From positions 1 through 64,000 of the forward strand of contig CAZKIO010000023.1 in assembly GCA_964552795.1 (NCBI GenBank): a stretch of DNA of 64,000 nt. Direction: 5' to 3'. The notes below the pieces were generated by a model. That model worked only from the letters and a program-made list of their open reading frames with translations, was not told where the DNA came from and made no database searches. The number at the start of each line of letters is the position of its first letter. The stretch's first letter is position 1. Shown piece after piece: positions 17,470 through 26,065 of this stretch. A program made the translations under genes and the position numbers. Source of the stretch: JAEUHZ01 sp964552795 (GTDB lineage: Bacteria > Planctomycetota > UBA1135 > GCA-002686595).

Positions 17470-18233
17470 ACACGCCGGCGCAGGCCCTGCGCGCCCGCGG
17501 TCTCGCCGGCCTGCGCGCCGTCCTCGGGCGCGAGATGGCCGCTGCGTTCGACGCGCCGATCGCGTACGTCGCGATCTCCGTCAGCCTTCTCGCGACGACG
17601 AGCTGGTTCCTCAACGAGTTCTTCCTGACCGGCAAGCTCGACCTGGACCCGTTCTTCGCGATCCTGCCCTGGACGCTGGCGCTGCTCGCGCCCGCGCTGG
17701 GCATGCGCCTGTGGTCGGAGGACCTGCGCACGCGCACGTTCGAGCTGTGGCGCACGCTGCCGCTCTCGACGGGTCAGGTCGTGCTCGGCAAGTTCGGCGC
17801 AGCGCTGTGCGTGCACGCGATCTTCCTGGCGGGCACGCTCCCGCTGGTGGTCATGCTCGTGTGGCTCGGCGAACCCGACCTGGGCGCGATTGCCGCCGGG
17901 TACCTCGGCGCGCTGCTCCTGGGCGCCGAGCTGCTGGCGATCGCCGCGTACTGTTCGAGCCGCACCCCCGACCAGATCACCGCGTTCCTGACGGCGTCGC
18001 TGGCGTCGCTCGCCCTGGTCGCGTGCGGCGATCCGCGCACCGTCGCGGTCCTCGACGGCCTCGCGCCGGCGCTGTCACCCGGTACGTTCCTGGCGCGCAG
18101 CGTGTCGCCGCTCCCCTACCTCCAGCAGTTCGTGCGCGGCTTCGTTCCGCTGGCCGGCGTCGTGCAGATGCTGGGCGTCGCCGCCGTGTTCCTGTACCTG
18201 AACGCGCGCAGCGTCCGGGCCGAGCGGCCGTGA
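17466..18233 (+). CDS. ABC-2 type permease (GldF-like)
   Basis: The 255-residue protein has six predicted membrane helices (around residues 27-45, 60-78, 105-128, 140-160, 172-192 and 228-245) and starts at GTG 17466 in a GTGA overlap. The segment 'MRLWSEDLRTRTFELWRTLPLSTGQVVLGKF' is the usual ABC-2/GldF signature ('R...E...GT.E.L...P', where this copy reads R-T-F-E-L-W). It should form the membrane channel with the upstream ATPase. Gliding-motility GldF is the best-known relative, but this cassette is found widely in bacteria that do not glide. Confidence 0.85.
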   Translation: MNTPAQALRARGLAGLRAVLGREMAAAFDAPIAYVAISVSLLATTSWFLNEFFLTGKLDLDPFFAILPWTLALLAPALGMRLWSEDLRTRTFELWRTLPLSTGQVVLGKFGAALCVHAIFLAGTLPLVVMLVWLGEPDLGAIAAGYLGALLLGAELLAIAAYCSSRTPDQITAFLTASLASLALVACGDPRTVAVLDGLAPALSPGTFLARSVSPLPYLQQFVRGFVPLAGVVQMLGVAAVFLYLNARSVRAERP

Positions 18234-21200
18234 AGCCGGGCAGGTTCACCGCGGTCCTGCTGGCGCTCGTGCTGCTGGGTTGCGCGCTCTGCGCGGCACG
18301 CGTTGCCGCGGCGCTGGGCGCCGTGGGCCTGGAGTTCGGACGCGCGCGCACCGCGAGCCTGGAACCAGCGCTGGCCGGGCGCGTCGCCCAGGCGCCCGGG
18401 GGTCTGCTCGTCCAGTGGTTCGCGACGCCCGCCGAGCGCCTGCCGAGCGAGTATGCCGCGGTGGAGCAGGCCGTCCGCGCGCTGTTCCCGGCGCTGGAGG
18501 CCGCGGCGCCCGGCCGCGTGCGCACGCAGATCCTGCATCCGGAGAGCGACCCCGAGGCCGCGCGCTACGCTGCGGCGCTCGGGTTGGTCCCGTTCCGCGC
18601 GCGGCGCATCGAGCACGATGCCTGGCGGGAGAGCGAGCTGTGGTCGAGCCTGCGCATCGTGCACGGCGCGCGCGGCGCGGCCGTGGTGCGCGCGCTGACG
18701 CCCGAGCTGGCGCGCGACCTGCAGCCTCTGATCGCCGCGCACCTCGCCGAGATCGAGCGGCCGCGCCGGCCGGTCGTCGCGCTGTCGGCGCCGCCCGGGC
18801 ACGCGAAGCTCCGCGCGCTGCTCGACACGCTGGCCGACGTGCGCGAGATCGACTACGACGCGGACGCGCGCATCCCGCCGGACGCCGACCTCCTGTTCTG
18901 GATCGCGCCGGCGCGCGCCGACGCGCGGCACGCGGCGCGCCTCGCGTCGTTCCTGGAGCGCGGCGGCAGCGCGTTCGTCGCGGCGAGCCGTTGGACCGCG
19001 AGCTACGGACCCGGCGAGCTGCGCTTCGAGCCGACCGGCGCGCCGCTCGACCTCCTGTTGCCCGAGCTGGGCCTGTCCGCGAACCCGTCGCGCGTGCTCG
19101 AAGCGCCCGCTCCGGAGGCCGAGGCGCGCGCCGACCACGCCTGGCACCTGCTGCGTTCGATCGGCTCGCGCCAGGACTTCCGCGCGCTGGGATCGCAGCC
19201 CAACGGCACGCTGGCGTTCGCAGCGCCGTCGCCGGCCGCGCCGCTCGCCGACCGGCTGCTGGAGCTGGGCTACGCCTTCTCCGCGCTGGCGTCCTCCTCC
19301 GACCGCTGCTTCCAGGTGCCGGCGGATCCGGCGACGCTGCGCCTCGAGGACCTCGCGCGCGGCGACGTGGGGACCGCGCTCCCCGCGCAGACCCTCCTCG
19401 CGCACCTCGCACCGCTCGACCCCACGCGCGGGAGCCTCGTGTACGCGGCGTCGGCCGCGCTCCTCTCCGACGCGTCGCTCGACGATCCGGCGTTCGTGCA
19501 CCGCGAGCTCGTGCGCACGCTCGTGCGCGGCCTGGCATCCCCGGAGCGCCGCGCGTTGTCCGCGCTGGCCCGCGCGCGGCCCGTGCCGCTGCCCGAGCTC
19601 TCGCGCGCGGAACGCTGGACCTGGCGCGGCGCGTGCGTCCTCCTCGTGCCCGCGCTGCTCGTGCTCGCAGGCGCGTTGCGCGGCGCGTTCCGCTTCGGCG
19701 GCGCATCGTGGACCGCCGGCGGGCCGGCGCTCGCGGCGCTGGCGGTCGTCGCCGCGGGCCTCGCCGCCGCCGCGCTCCCCGCACGCCTCGGCCTCGACGC
19801 CAGCGCCGAGGGAGTGAATCGCCTGGCGCCGGAGTTGACCGCGATCGCAAGACAGGTGGCCGCGCGGACCCCGCTGGCGATCGAGACCTGCTTCAGCGAG
19901 CGCCAACGGCTGCCGCCCGAGATGCGCGCAGGAGCCGACGCGGCGCGCGACCTGTGCGCGGCGCTGGCGCGCTCGGCCGCGGACGTCGACACGACCGACC
20001 TCGCCCCCGACGGCCTCGCCCAGGAGGACGCCGCCGCGCGCGGCCTGCGCACGCTGCGCGGCACGTCGCAGCGCGAGGAAGGCCTCGCGTCGCACGCGTT
20101 CTTCGCCGCGATCGTGCTCCGCGCCGGCGGGCAACGCGCGGTCCTGGAGTTTCCCGACGCCGCCGCGTTCGACCACCTCGCCTTCCGCGTCGCCGTCGCG
20201 CTGCACACGCTGGCCGCCGGCCGCGCGCCGCGTGTCGCGGTCGCCTCGGATCCGCTGCGCATGACGCCGGCCGAGGCGCTGGAGTTCTACCAGAAGCGCG
20301 GGCTGTTCGCGCCCGGCGCCAGCGACCCGTTCGCGGCCGCGCGCGCGCTGCTCGTGCGCCACGGCTTCGAGATCGCGCCGGTCGACGGCCGCGCCGACCG
20401 CGTGCCGGAGGACGTCGACGCCTTCGTGTGGTTCCAGCCGCGCCGCGATGCGTCGCGGCGCGCCACTGCGCTCGCTCGGCACCTCGCGCGCGGCGGACGC
20501 GCCCTCGTGTTCGCGCAGCCGTTGCGCGTGCGCCCGCGCCAGCGCGACGACGGCCGCGCGGAGGCGACGCTGTGGCCCGAGCCGTTGTTCCCCGACCTCG
20601 ACCGCCTGTACCTGCCGTCGATCGGTGTGCAGATCGCGCCGGAGGTCGTGTTCGACGAACACTCGGGCAGCCTGGAGATCGAAGGCACCGCGGAGCGCGG
20701 CGGCCAGGTGTTCGCGGCGCGCGCAACGGTGTCGAACGCGCTGATCGTGCGCTCGACGCCCGCCGGCCGGCCGGCGACGCCCTTCACGGACGGCGTCGGC
20801 GACCTGCTCCTGCCGTCGCCGGCGCACTTGCGCCTGGACCACGACCGCCTGCGCGAACTGGACCTCGCCGCGCGAGCGGTGCTCACGACGAGCGAGCGCG
20901 CCTGGACCTACCCCTGGACCGGCGGGATGCTCCCGCGCGAATCCCTGCCGCCGCCCGGCGCGCGCGTCGACCGCCTCGTGCTCGCCGCGCGGATCGCCGG
21001 CACGTTTCCCGGCCCCGAGGTCGATCCCGCGCTCGGTGCCGCGCGCGACGATGCCGTCACGGCCGCGCGCGGCGAGCTGGTGCTCGTCGCCTGCTCCGAG
21101 CCGTTCACGGACGCCAACCTGCGCCTCGCCGAGTACGACCACGCGCGCTTCGTGCTGCAGGCGACCGCGGCCCTGGCCCTTCCGGCGGACGTCCAGGCCG

Positions 21201-21370
21201 TGCTCGCGCGGCGCGCGTCGGCCGGCGGGTTCCGCCTCGTCGAACCGTCGCAACGCCTCGCGTGGCGCGCCTTCGGGCTCGCGGCGGGTCCGCTGCTGCT
21301 CCTCGTCGGCGTCGCCTTCTGGCGTCGCGCGCGCGCGCGACGCCTGGATGCGCAGGTGCGGCGCGCATGA
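18230..21370 (+). CDS. Double-length GldG-family protein (ABC_transp_aux, two modules)
   Basis: The 1046-residue membrane protein starts at GTG 18230. It looks like two GldG-type modules in a row. Module 1 (about 1-500) has an N-terminal membrane helix, a Rossmann-like auxiliary domain with 'PRRPVVALSAPPGHAKL' and 'ADLLFWIAPARADARHAARL', and a membrane helix near 465-490. Module 2 (about 500-1046) has a membrane helix near 500-525, a repeat of the same layout including 'PRVAVASDPLRMTPAEALEF' and 'AFVWFQPRRDASRRATALAR', and a final helix with an Arg-rich tail. Typical GldG is about 500-600 residues, so fusion or internal duplication is likely. It overlaps its neighbours by 4 bp on each side. 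It probably couples the ABC-2 transporter to an extracytoplasmic partner; the substrate is unknown. Confidence 0.78.
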   Translation: MKPGRFTAVLLALVLLGCALCAARVAAALGAVGLEFGRARTASLEPALAGRVAQAPGGLLVQWFATPAERLPSEYAAVEQAVRALFPALEAAAPGRVRTQILHPESDPEAARYAAALGLVPFRARRIEHDAWRESELWSSLRIVHGARGAAVVRALTPELARDLQPLIAAHLAEIERPRRPVVALSAPPGHAKLRALLDTLADVREIDYDADARIPPDADLLFWIAPARADARHAARLASFLERGGSAFVAASRWTASYGPGELRFEPTGAPLDLLLPELGLSANPSRVLEAPAPEAEARADHAWHLLRSIGSRQDFRALGSQPNGTLAFAAPSPAAPLADRLLELGYAFSALASSSDRCFQVPADPATLRLEDLARGDVGTALPAQTLLAHLAPLDPTRGSLVYAASAALLSDASLDDPAFVHRELVRTLVRGLASPERRALSALARARPVPLPELSRAERWTWRGACVLLVPALLVLAGALRGAFRFGGASWTAGGPALAALAVVAAGLAAAALPARLGLDASAEGVNRLAPELTAIARQVAARTPLAIETCFSERQRLPPEMRAGADAARDLCAALARSAADVDTTDLAPDGLAQEDAAARGLRTLRGTSQREEGLASHAFFAAIVLRAGGQRAVLEFPDAAAFDHLAFRVAVALHTLAAGRAPRVAVASDPLRMTPAEALEFYQKRGLFAPGASDPFAAARALLVRHGFEIAPVDGRADRVPEDVDAFVWFQPRRDASRRATALARHLARGGRALVFAQPLRVRPRQRDDGRAEATLWPEPLFPDLDRLYLPSIGVQIAPEVVFDEHSGSLEIEGTAERGGQVFAARATVSNALIVRSTPAGRPATPFTDGVGDLLLPSPAHLRLDHDRLRELDLAARAVLTTSERAWTYPWTGGMLPRESLPPPGARVDRLVLAARIAGTFPGPEVDPALGAARDDAVTAARGELVLVACSEPFTDANLRLAEYDHARFVLQATAALALPADVQAVLARRASAGGFRLVEPSQRLAWRAFGLAAGPLLLLVGVAFWRRARARRLDAQVRRA

Positions 21371-22392
21371 AGCCCGTCGTCGCGCTCCTCCTGGCCTCCG
21401 GCGGCCTCGCGCTCCTCTGGGCCGCCGAGCGCGCGCTCGATGCGCGCCGACTTGGTGCCGGCACGCCGATCGAACGGCTCGTGCCGCCCGAACGTCTCGC
21501 CGACCGCACCGTCGCCGCATTCACGCTCGCGCAGGGTGCCGAGCAGCGGCTGTACGTGCGCAGCAAGGGCCTGTGGCGTTGCCGCGAGGCGTTCGGCGCG
21601 GTGTGCGACGCCGATCGCGTGGCCGCATTCCTTTCCGCGGTCGTCGAGGGACGCGGCGCCCTGGTGTGCGCCGACGAGGGCTGCGCTGGCGCCTTCGGTT
21701 TCGGGGGCGCGGACGGCCTGCGCGTCGTGCTGCACGGACCCAAGGTGCTCTCCGCTCCCGACCAGGACGCGTTGGCGACCGTCGAGTACGCGCCCGCCAA
21801 CGCCTCGGGCGCGGTCTTCGCCCGCGCCGGCGACGCGGCGCGCGTGCTCGACGCCGATCGCGATCCCCGCGCGGCGCTGGAGTTCCGCGGCGCGCCGGCG
21901 CCGCTCGTGGACACGCGCGTGCTGGCCGGGCTGCTCGGCCCGGGCTTCCGCGGCCTCGAGCGCATCTTCGTCGATCGCACGGACGGCGCACTGGAGCTCA
22001 CCAGCGCAGCGCCCGAGTCCGAGAGCGAGGAACGCCGCTGGTTCCTGCAGAGCGGCGGCGCGCGCACCGAGACGCTGACGTGGCGCGTCGGCGGCTACGT
22101 GTCGCTGTGGGTGCGCCTGCGCTGGGACGCGATCCTGGATCCGCGCAGCGTCGCCGGCCTGGGCCTCGATCCGCCGTTCGCGCGCATCACGCTGGTGGCG
22201 AACACCGCGGAAGTCTGGGAGATCTGGGTCTCCCGGCCGGACCCCGCGAACCGCGTGCATCTGTGGAACCGCGCGACCAACGTGGTGGCGGCGGTGCGCG
22301 GCGAGCTGCTGCCGCTGCTCGTGCCCGATCCGGCGGCGTTCACGCGCCGCGAAGGCGGCAACCCCTGGGAAGCCTGGCTGGCGCCGCGCTGA
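21367..22392 (+). CDS. DUF4340-like membrane-anchored protein
   Basis: The 341-residue protein has an N-terminal membrane helix (KPVVALLLASGGLALLWAAE) and a soluble beta-rich body. Position after a GldG-like gene, size, the anchored layout and paired alternating repeats suggest the DUF4340 family that ends this type of cassette. The assignment rests mainly on context, since individual motifs are weak. ATG 21367 overlaps the GldG stop. There are two Cys pairs near residues 74-105, which may form disulfides outside the membrane. No function can be given beyond a role with the ABC-2 system. Confidence 0.65.
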   Translation: MKPVVALLLASGGLALLWAAERALDARRLGAGTPIERLVPPERLADRTVAAFTLAQGAEQRLYVRSKGLWRCREAFGAVCDADRVAAFLSAVVEGRGALVCADEGCAGAFGFGGADGLRVVLHGPKVLSAPDQDALATVEYAPANASGAVFARAGDAARVLDADRDPRAALEFRGAPAPLVDTRVLAGLLGPGFRGLERIFVDRTDGALELTSAAPESESEERRWFLQSGGARTETLTWRVGGYVSLWVRLRWDAILDPRSVAGLGLDPPFARITLVANTAEVWEIWVSRPDPANRVHLWNRATNVVAAVRGELLPLLVPDPAAFTRREGGNPWEAWLAPR

Positions 22393-22401
22393 CGGCCGCG
22401 T

Positions 22402-23205
22402 CTACCAGCTGCGGTAGAGGTCGCGGCGCTCGTCGCGCGCGACCGGCACGCGCGTGCGCAGCATGCGCACGAGCTCCAGATCGAGATCGGCCTGGACCAG
22501 CTCCGCGCTCCCCTGCCCCTCCGCCAGCACGCGGCCCTCGGGATCGACGATCAGGGAGTTGCCGGGAAAGTCGAGCACCATCCGCCGTCGGCCGATCGCG
22601 GCCGAGCCCGTGCGGTTGCAGGCCACGACGAAGGCCTGCGCCTCGACCGCGCGGCCGATGCACAGGGCGCGCCAGTGCGCGGCACGCGCGACGGGCCACT
22701 GCGCGCTCACCGCGAGCACGCTGGTGCCGGCGCGGAACAGGCTGCGCGCGACCTCGGGGAAGCGCAGGTCGTAGCACACCACGCCGCCCACGCGCGCCGC
22801 GCCGACGTCCGCGCTCGCCGGCGGGGCATCTCCGGCCGAAAAGCCCTCGTCCTCGGCCGTCGGCCCGAACAGGTGCACCTTGTCGTAGCCGGCCGCGAGA
22901 GTGCCGCGCTGGAACAGGTGCCAGCGGTTGGCGGGCAGGCCCGGCGTCGGCCCCAGCGCGGATCCGGCGACCGCGAGGCTCATCTCCGCGCTCCAGCGCG
23001 CGATCCGGGAGAGCGCCGCCTCCGTCTGCGCGAGCGCAGCCACGAGGTCCGCGCCGGCATCCAGGAACGAAGTGGGCCACATCTCGGGCAGCACGACGAG
23101 TCCGGCGCCGTGCGCCCGCGCCTCGCTCAGCCCGCGCTCGACCGCGGCAAGGTTGGCCTCGACGTCGCCAGCGACGACGTCGAACTGCAGGCAGGCGGCG
23201 CGCAT
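22402..23205 (-). CDS. Carbon-nitrogen hydrolase (nitrilase family, omega-amidase-like)
   Basis: The 267-residue cytoplasmic enzyme cleaves non-peptide C-N bonds of amides. The catalytic triad is visible: Glu41 in LVVLPEM, Lys109 in GYDKVHLF and Cys144 in GGVVCYDLRFPE. 'YDKVHLF' and 'CYDLRFPE' are characteristic of the omega-amidase/Nit2 branch, which hydrolyses alpha-ketoglutaramate and alpha-ketosuccinamate, but nearby branches share them. Length fits the family. It is convergent with the DUF4340-like gene (9 bp apart). It lies upstream of the amidohydrolase-like gene on the same strand, separated by 96 bp. Confidence 0.88.
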   Translation of the reverse strand: MRAACLQFDVVAGDVEANLAAVERGLSEARAHGAGLVVLPEMWPTSFLDAGADLVAALAQTEAALSRIARWSAEMSLAVAGSALGPTPGLPANRWHLFQRGTLAAGYDKVHLFGPTAEDEGFSAGDAPPASADVGAARVGGVVCYDLRFPEVARSLFRAGTSVLAVSAQWPVARAAHWRALCIGRAVEAQAFVVACNRTGSAAIGRRRMVLDFPGNSLIVDPEGRVLAEGQGSAELVQADLDLELVRMLRTRVPVARDERRDLYRSW

Positions 23206-23301
23206 GGCGCGACCCTAGCACCCGGCGTTGCGCGGTGCTCCTGCAGGGGACGGTCCCGGCCGGCGGTGCTCCCTGCGCGCGCGGAAACCGATCCGGTGGA
23301 C

Positions 23302-24945
23302 TCAACGCGCCTGCGGCGTGCGGCCGAGACGCTCGCGCAGGAACCACGGCTCGATCGCCGCGGGTCGCCGCTCCAGCGCGACCCGCGCGTGCTCGGCCTG
23401 GGCCGGGCCGTCCCGCAGTCGCCAGGCGGCCAGTTGCGCGCACCAGGCCGGCCACCAGGCGTCGGGCCAGCGCCGCCGCGCCTCCTCGGCGAGGTACGCC
23501 GCATCCTGTGCGCGGTCGACGTCGACGAGGAGCTCGCACAGGCGCTGCACGGCCTCGGGGCGCGACAGGAGGCCGCCGCCGCGCTCCGACAGCCGCGCCA
23601 GTGCGGGGCGGATGTCCTTGGCGACGAGCGCCTCGATGTCGGCCTCCTCCGCGGCGTAGCAGGCGGTGTCGCGCCGCACGAGCGCCGCGATCGCCTCGCG
23701 CGGCCACCAGCGGCCCGCGAGGACCACGCCTTCGACGGCGGCGACCGCGCCCGCATCCTCCAGCGGGTCGCGGCCGACCAGCACCAGGTCGGCGCGCGCG
23801 CCCGCGCGGATCACGCCGCCTTCCACGCGCAGCGCGCGGGCCGCGTCGATCGTCGCGGCGCGCAGCACCGCGGCGTTGTCGAGTCCGGCCGCCCGCAACG
23901 CGTCGAGGTCCGCGTGCAGGGCGTCGCCCGGCCACTGGAAGTCGTTCATGGCCGAGCTGCCGGCGCACAACCGCACGCCGCCCGCGTGGAGGGCCGCCAC
24001 CAGCTCGCGCTGGAACGCGAGGCACGCGGCCATGTCGGGAAGTCGCGTGCTCGGGAAGAAGCGCCGCAACCCGTGGCCGTGGAAGCCCCACAGGAGCCGG
24101 AAGGGCGGGACGATCCGCGCCAGCGCCGGGTCTTCCAGCATCTCGGCGCGGTGCTCGACCTGCGGCGACAGGCCCTCGAAGGCGCCGAGCAGCGGCGTGA
24201 CGGCCACCCCCAGCGCGCGCACGCGATCGACGAGCGCCGGGATGCGCGCGCGGTCGAAGGCCTGGCCCAGGCCGCGCTCGATGACGACCGGCCGCTGGAT
24301 CGAAGGCGCGCTCGAAGCCGGCGGCGGCGGCGGCGGGTCCATCAGGAACTCGACGGACTCCAGCGTCGCGCGGCCGGCGAGCGACGCGTCGCGCGCCAGC
24401 GCGCGCGGCAGTTCGCCCCACAGCGGCAGCCCGCGCTCGGCGGCGCAGGCCGTGATCGCGCGCGATGCTTCGGCGTCCAGGCGCCGCTCGATCGCGAGGC
24501 CGTCGTAGCCCGCGCGCGCGACCGCATCGACCAGTTCCCGCGCGCGCTCGGCCGTCGCGAACTCGATCGGCGGGCTGGCGACCAGGAGGCGCGGACCCGG
24601 GCGCTCGCCGCGCACGATCGCGTCGCGCCAGTCGAGCACGGCGGTGCGCCCGGGCAGAACGCGCACCGTGGTCACGCCGCCCGCCAGGTGCTGGCCCAGC
24701 TCGCCCGAGTCCTCCAGGCGCGCGCGCGCGTCGATCAGGCCCGGGAGCAGGAAGCGCCCGCGCCCGTCGACGACCTCTGCACCGTCCGGCACGCGGAAAC
24801 CCGCCGCCGGCTCGATGCGTTCGACACGCCCGCCGCGCACGACGACGGCGCGATCCTGAAGAACGCCCGGCGACTCCACCGGCACCACCGTGACGTGCAG
24901 GATCACCAGCACGCCCGCGACGGCCGTCTCGATCATCGCCAGCAC
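23302..24945 (-). CDS. Amidohydrolase-fold protein lacking metal-ligand residues
   Basis: The 547-residue protein begins with a hydrophobic segment and an imidazolonepropionase/dihydroorotase-like small beta domain ('AVVVRGGRVERIEPAAGF', 'FLLPGLIDARARLED'). In active members the last motif is GxxDxHxH; here both His are Arg (Arg74 and Arg76). The later 'AGSSAMNDFQWPGDALHADL' block has Ser where the catalytic Asp of 'AGTDA' is expected. A C-terminal extension of about 120 residues is alpha-helical, with tetratricopeptide-like helix pairs. It is therefore likely to be a non-catalytic or re-purposed homologue. ATG 24945 was used; 24936 is also possible. Expression is probably with the nitrilase gene downstream. 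Confidence 0.75.
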   Translation of the reverse strand: MLAMIETAVAGVLVILHVTVVPVESPGVLQDRAVVVRGGRVERIEPAAGFRVPDGAEVVDGRGRFLLPGLIDARARLEDSGELGQHLAGGVTTVRVLPGRTAVLDWRDAIVRGERPGPRLLVASPPIEFATAERARELVDAVARAGYDGLAIERRLDAEASRAITACAAERGLPLWGELPRALARDASLAGRATLESVEFLMDPPPPPPASSAPSIQRPVVIERGLGQAFDRARIPALVDRVRALGVAVTPLLGAFEGLSPQVEHRAEMLEDPALARIVPPFRLLWGFHGHGLRRFFPSTRLPDMAACLAFQRELVAALHAGGVRLCAGSSAMNDFQWPGDALHADLDALRAAGLDNAAVLRAATIDAARALRVEGGVIRAGARADLVLVGRDPLEDAGAVAAVEGVVLAGRWWPREAIAALVRRDTACYAAEEADIEALVAKDIRPALARLSERGGGLLSRPEAVQRLCELLVDVDRAQDAAYLAEEARRRWPDAWWPAWCAQLAAWRLRDGPAQAEHARVALERRPAAIEPWFLRERLGRTPQAR

Positions 24946-24952
24946 CTGCGCC

Positions 24953-26002
24953 TCAGAACGGAGCGCCGGCCCGCGCCGAGGACAGGGGATCGGGATAGTA
25001 GAAGCCCGCCGGCCGCGCGCGCGGCGGCCGCAGCAGCAGGGTCCGCAGCCGATCGCGTGCGTGCGGCGCGGGATCGATCACGTTGTGCGGCGACTCGTTG
25101 ATCAGGTGGTAGCGCTGGTAGACGAGGCCCAGGACGAGCCGCCGGCGGCCGGGCGCGAGGCGCGAACCGAAGTGCAGGCAGCGCGACGTGTCGACGAGCA
25201 CGGCGCTGCCCGGCGGACCGACGAGGCGCACGACGTCGTCCGGCCCGCACTGCGCGTGCACCTCCTCGTCGGAGTAGCGCGGCGTGCTGGTCGTGCCGCC
25301 GTCGCGCTGCCCGGAGATCCGCGCATGCAGGTCGAACCGCACGCGGCGCAGGACCCGTTCGGTCGCCGGCGCGGAGGCGAAGGTGAAGGGGCCGTCCGCC
25401 TCGCCGACCGGCCACACGTTGATCAGCAGCTTCAACTGCGAGAAGTCCTCGCCGTCGAGATGGTAGCGCTGGCTGTGCATCGGCTCGCGCTGCGCGGGAT
25501 CGGGGCTCGACAGCCCCAGCCCGACACGCCGCAGGATCGGGACCGTCCGCAGGTAGGCGACCGCCGCGTCGACCAGGTCCTGCTGCAGCGCGAACTCGAC
25601 CAGCTCGGGCCGGGCCGCCAGCTCCGCGTCCGAGAGGAGGTCCCACACGAGGCGGTGCTTGCCGCTGCGCGAGTTCAGGATCGCGGGGATGTGGTCCGCA
25701 AGCCGCGCGTGCACGTCGGCGGCGCTCTGCAGGACGTGGGCCAGACCCGGCAGCTCATCGGGCCGCACGAGCCGGTAGCCCAGGCGCGGATCGACGTGCA
25801 GGCGCGGCGCGGGACCCGCACCGCGCGCCGCAGCCAGACTCCGGCGCGTCCAGAACTCGCGCGGCGCGCCGAGGACGCGCGACAACTGCAAGGCGCGCAT
25901 CCCCGCCGGGTGCCGGCGCAACCACGTGCCGACGCGCGCCCGCATCCGCGGCCAGGCGGCGGTCGCGCCCGGATGCGCGCGGAAAGCGTGGGTTGGAGTC
26001 AC
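24953..26002 (-). CDS. Putative Fe(II)/2-oxoglutarate dioxygenase (phytanoyl-CoA hydroxylase-like)
   Basis: The 349-residue protein probably uses Fe(II) and 2-oxoglutarate to hydroxylate an unknown substrate. The candidate metal triad is His181 and Asp183 in RYHLDGED and His277 in TSRCLHFGSR, followed about 10 residues later by an Arg (APGRRRLVLG) in the place that normally binds 2-oxoglutarate. Sequence and order agree with the double-stranded beta-helix fold. GTG 26002 is preferred, since an aaggac sequence lies about 10 bp upstream; an ATG 57 bp further in is the alternative. Its start faces the SGNH hydrolase gene 63 bp away. Confidence 0.65.
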   Translation of the reverse strand: MTPTHAFRAHPGATAAWPRMRARVGTWLRRHPAGMRALQLSRVLGAPREFWTRRSLAAARGAGPAPRLHVDPRLGYRLVRPDELPGLAHVLQSAADVHARLADHIPAILNSRSGKHRLVWDLLSDAELAARPELVEFALQQDLVDAAVAYLRTVPILRRVGLGLSSPDPAQREPMHSQRYHLDGEDFSQLKLLINVWPVGEADGPFTFASAPATERVLRRVRFDLHARISGQRDGGTTSTPRYSDEEVHAQCGPDDVVRLVGPPGSAVLVDTSRCLHFGSRLAPGRRRLVLGLVYQRYHLINESPHNVIDPAPHARDRLRTLLLRPPRARPAGFYYPDPLSSARAGAPF

Positions 26003-26065
26003 GGTCGCCGGGTCCTTGCCAAGTCCCTCTCGGGCGTTGCACCGCCCTCGCATAGCATCTGGCCC

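Noticed and set aside
23206..23301. ggtgctcc repeats and gggacggtccc palindrome between the nitrilase and amidohydrolase genes
   Set aside because: Arms are short (6 bp or less) and within what GC-rich DNA gives by chance; not enough to call a REP element.
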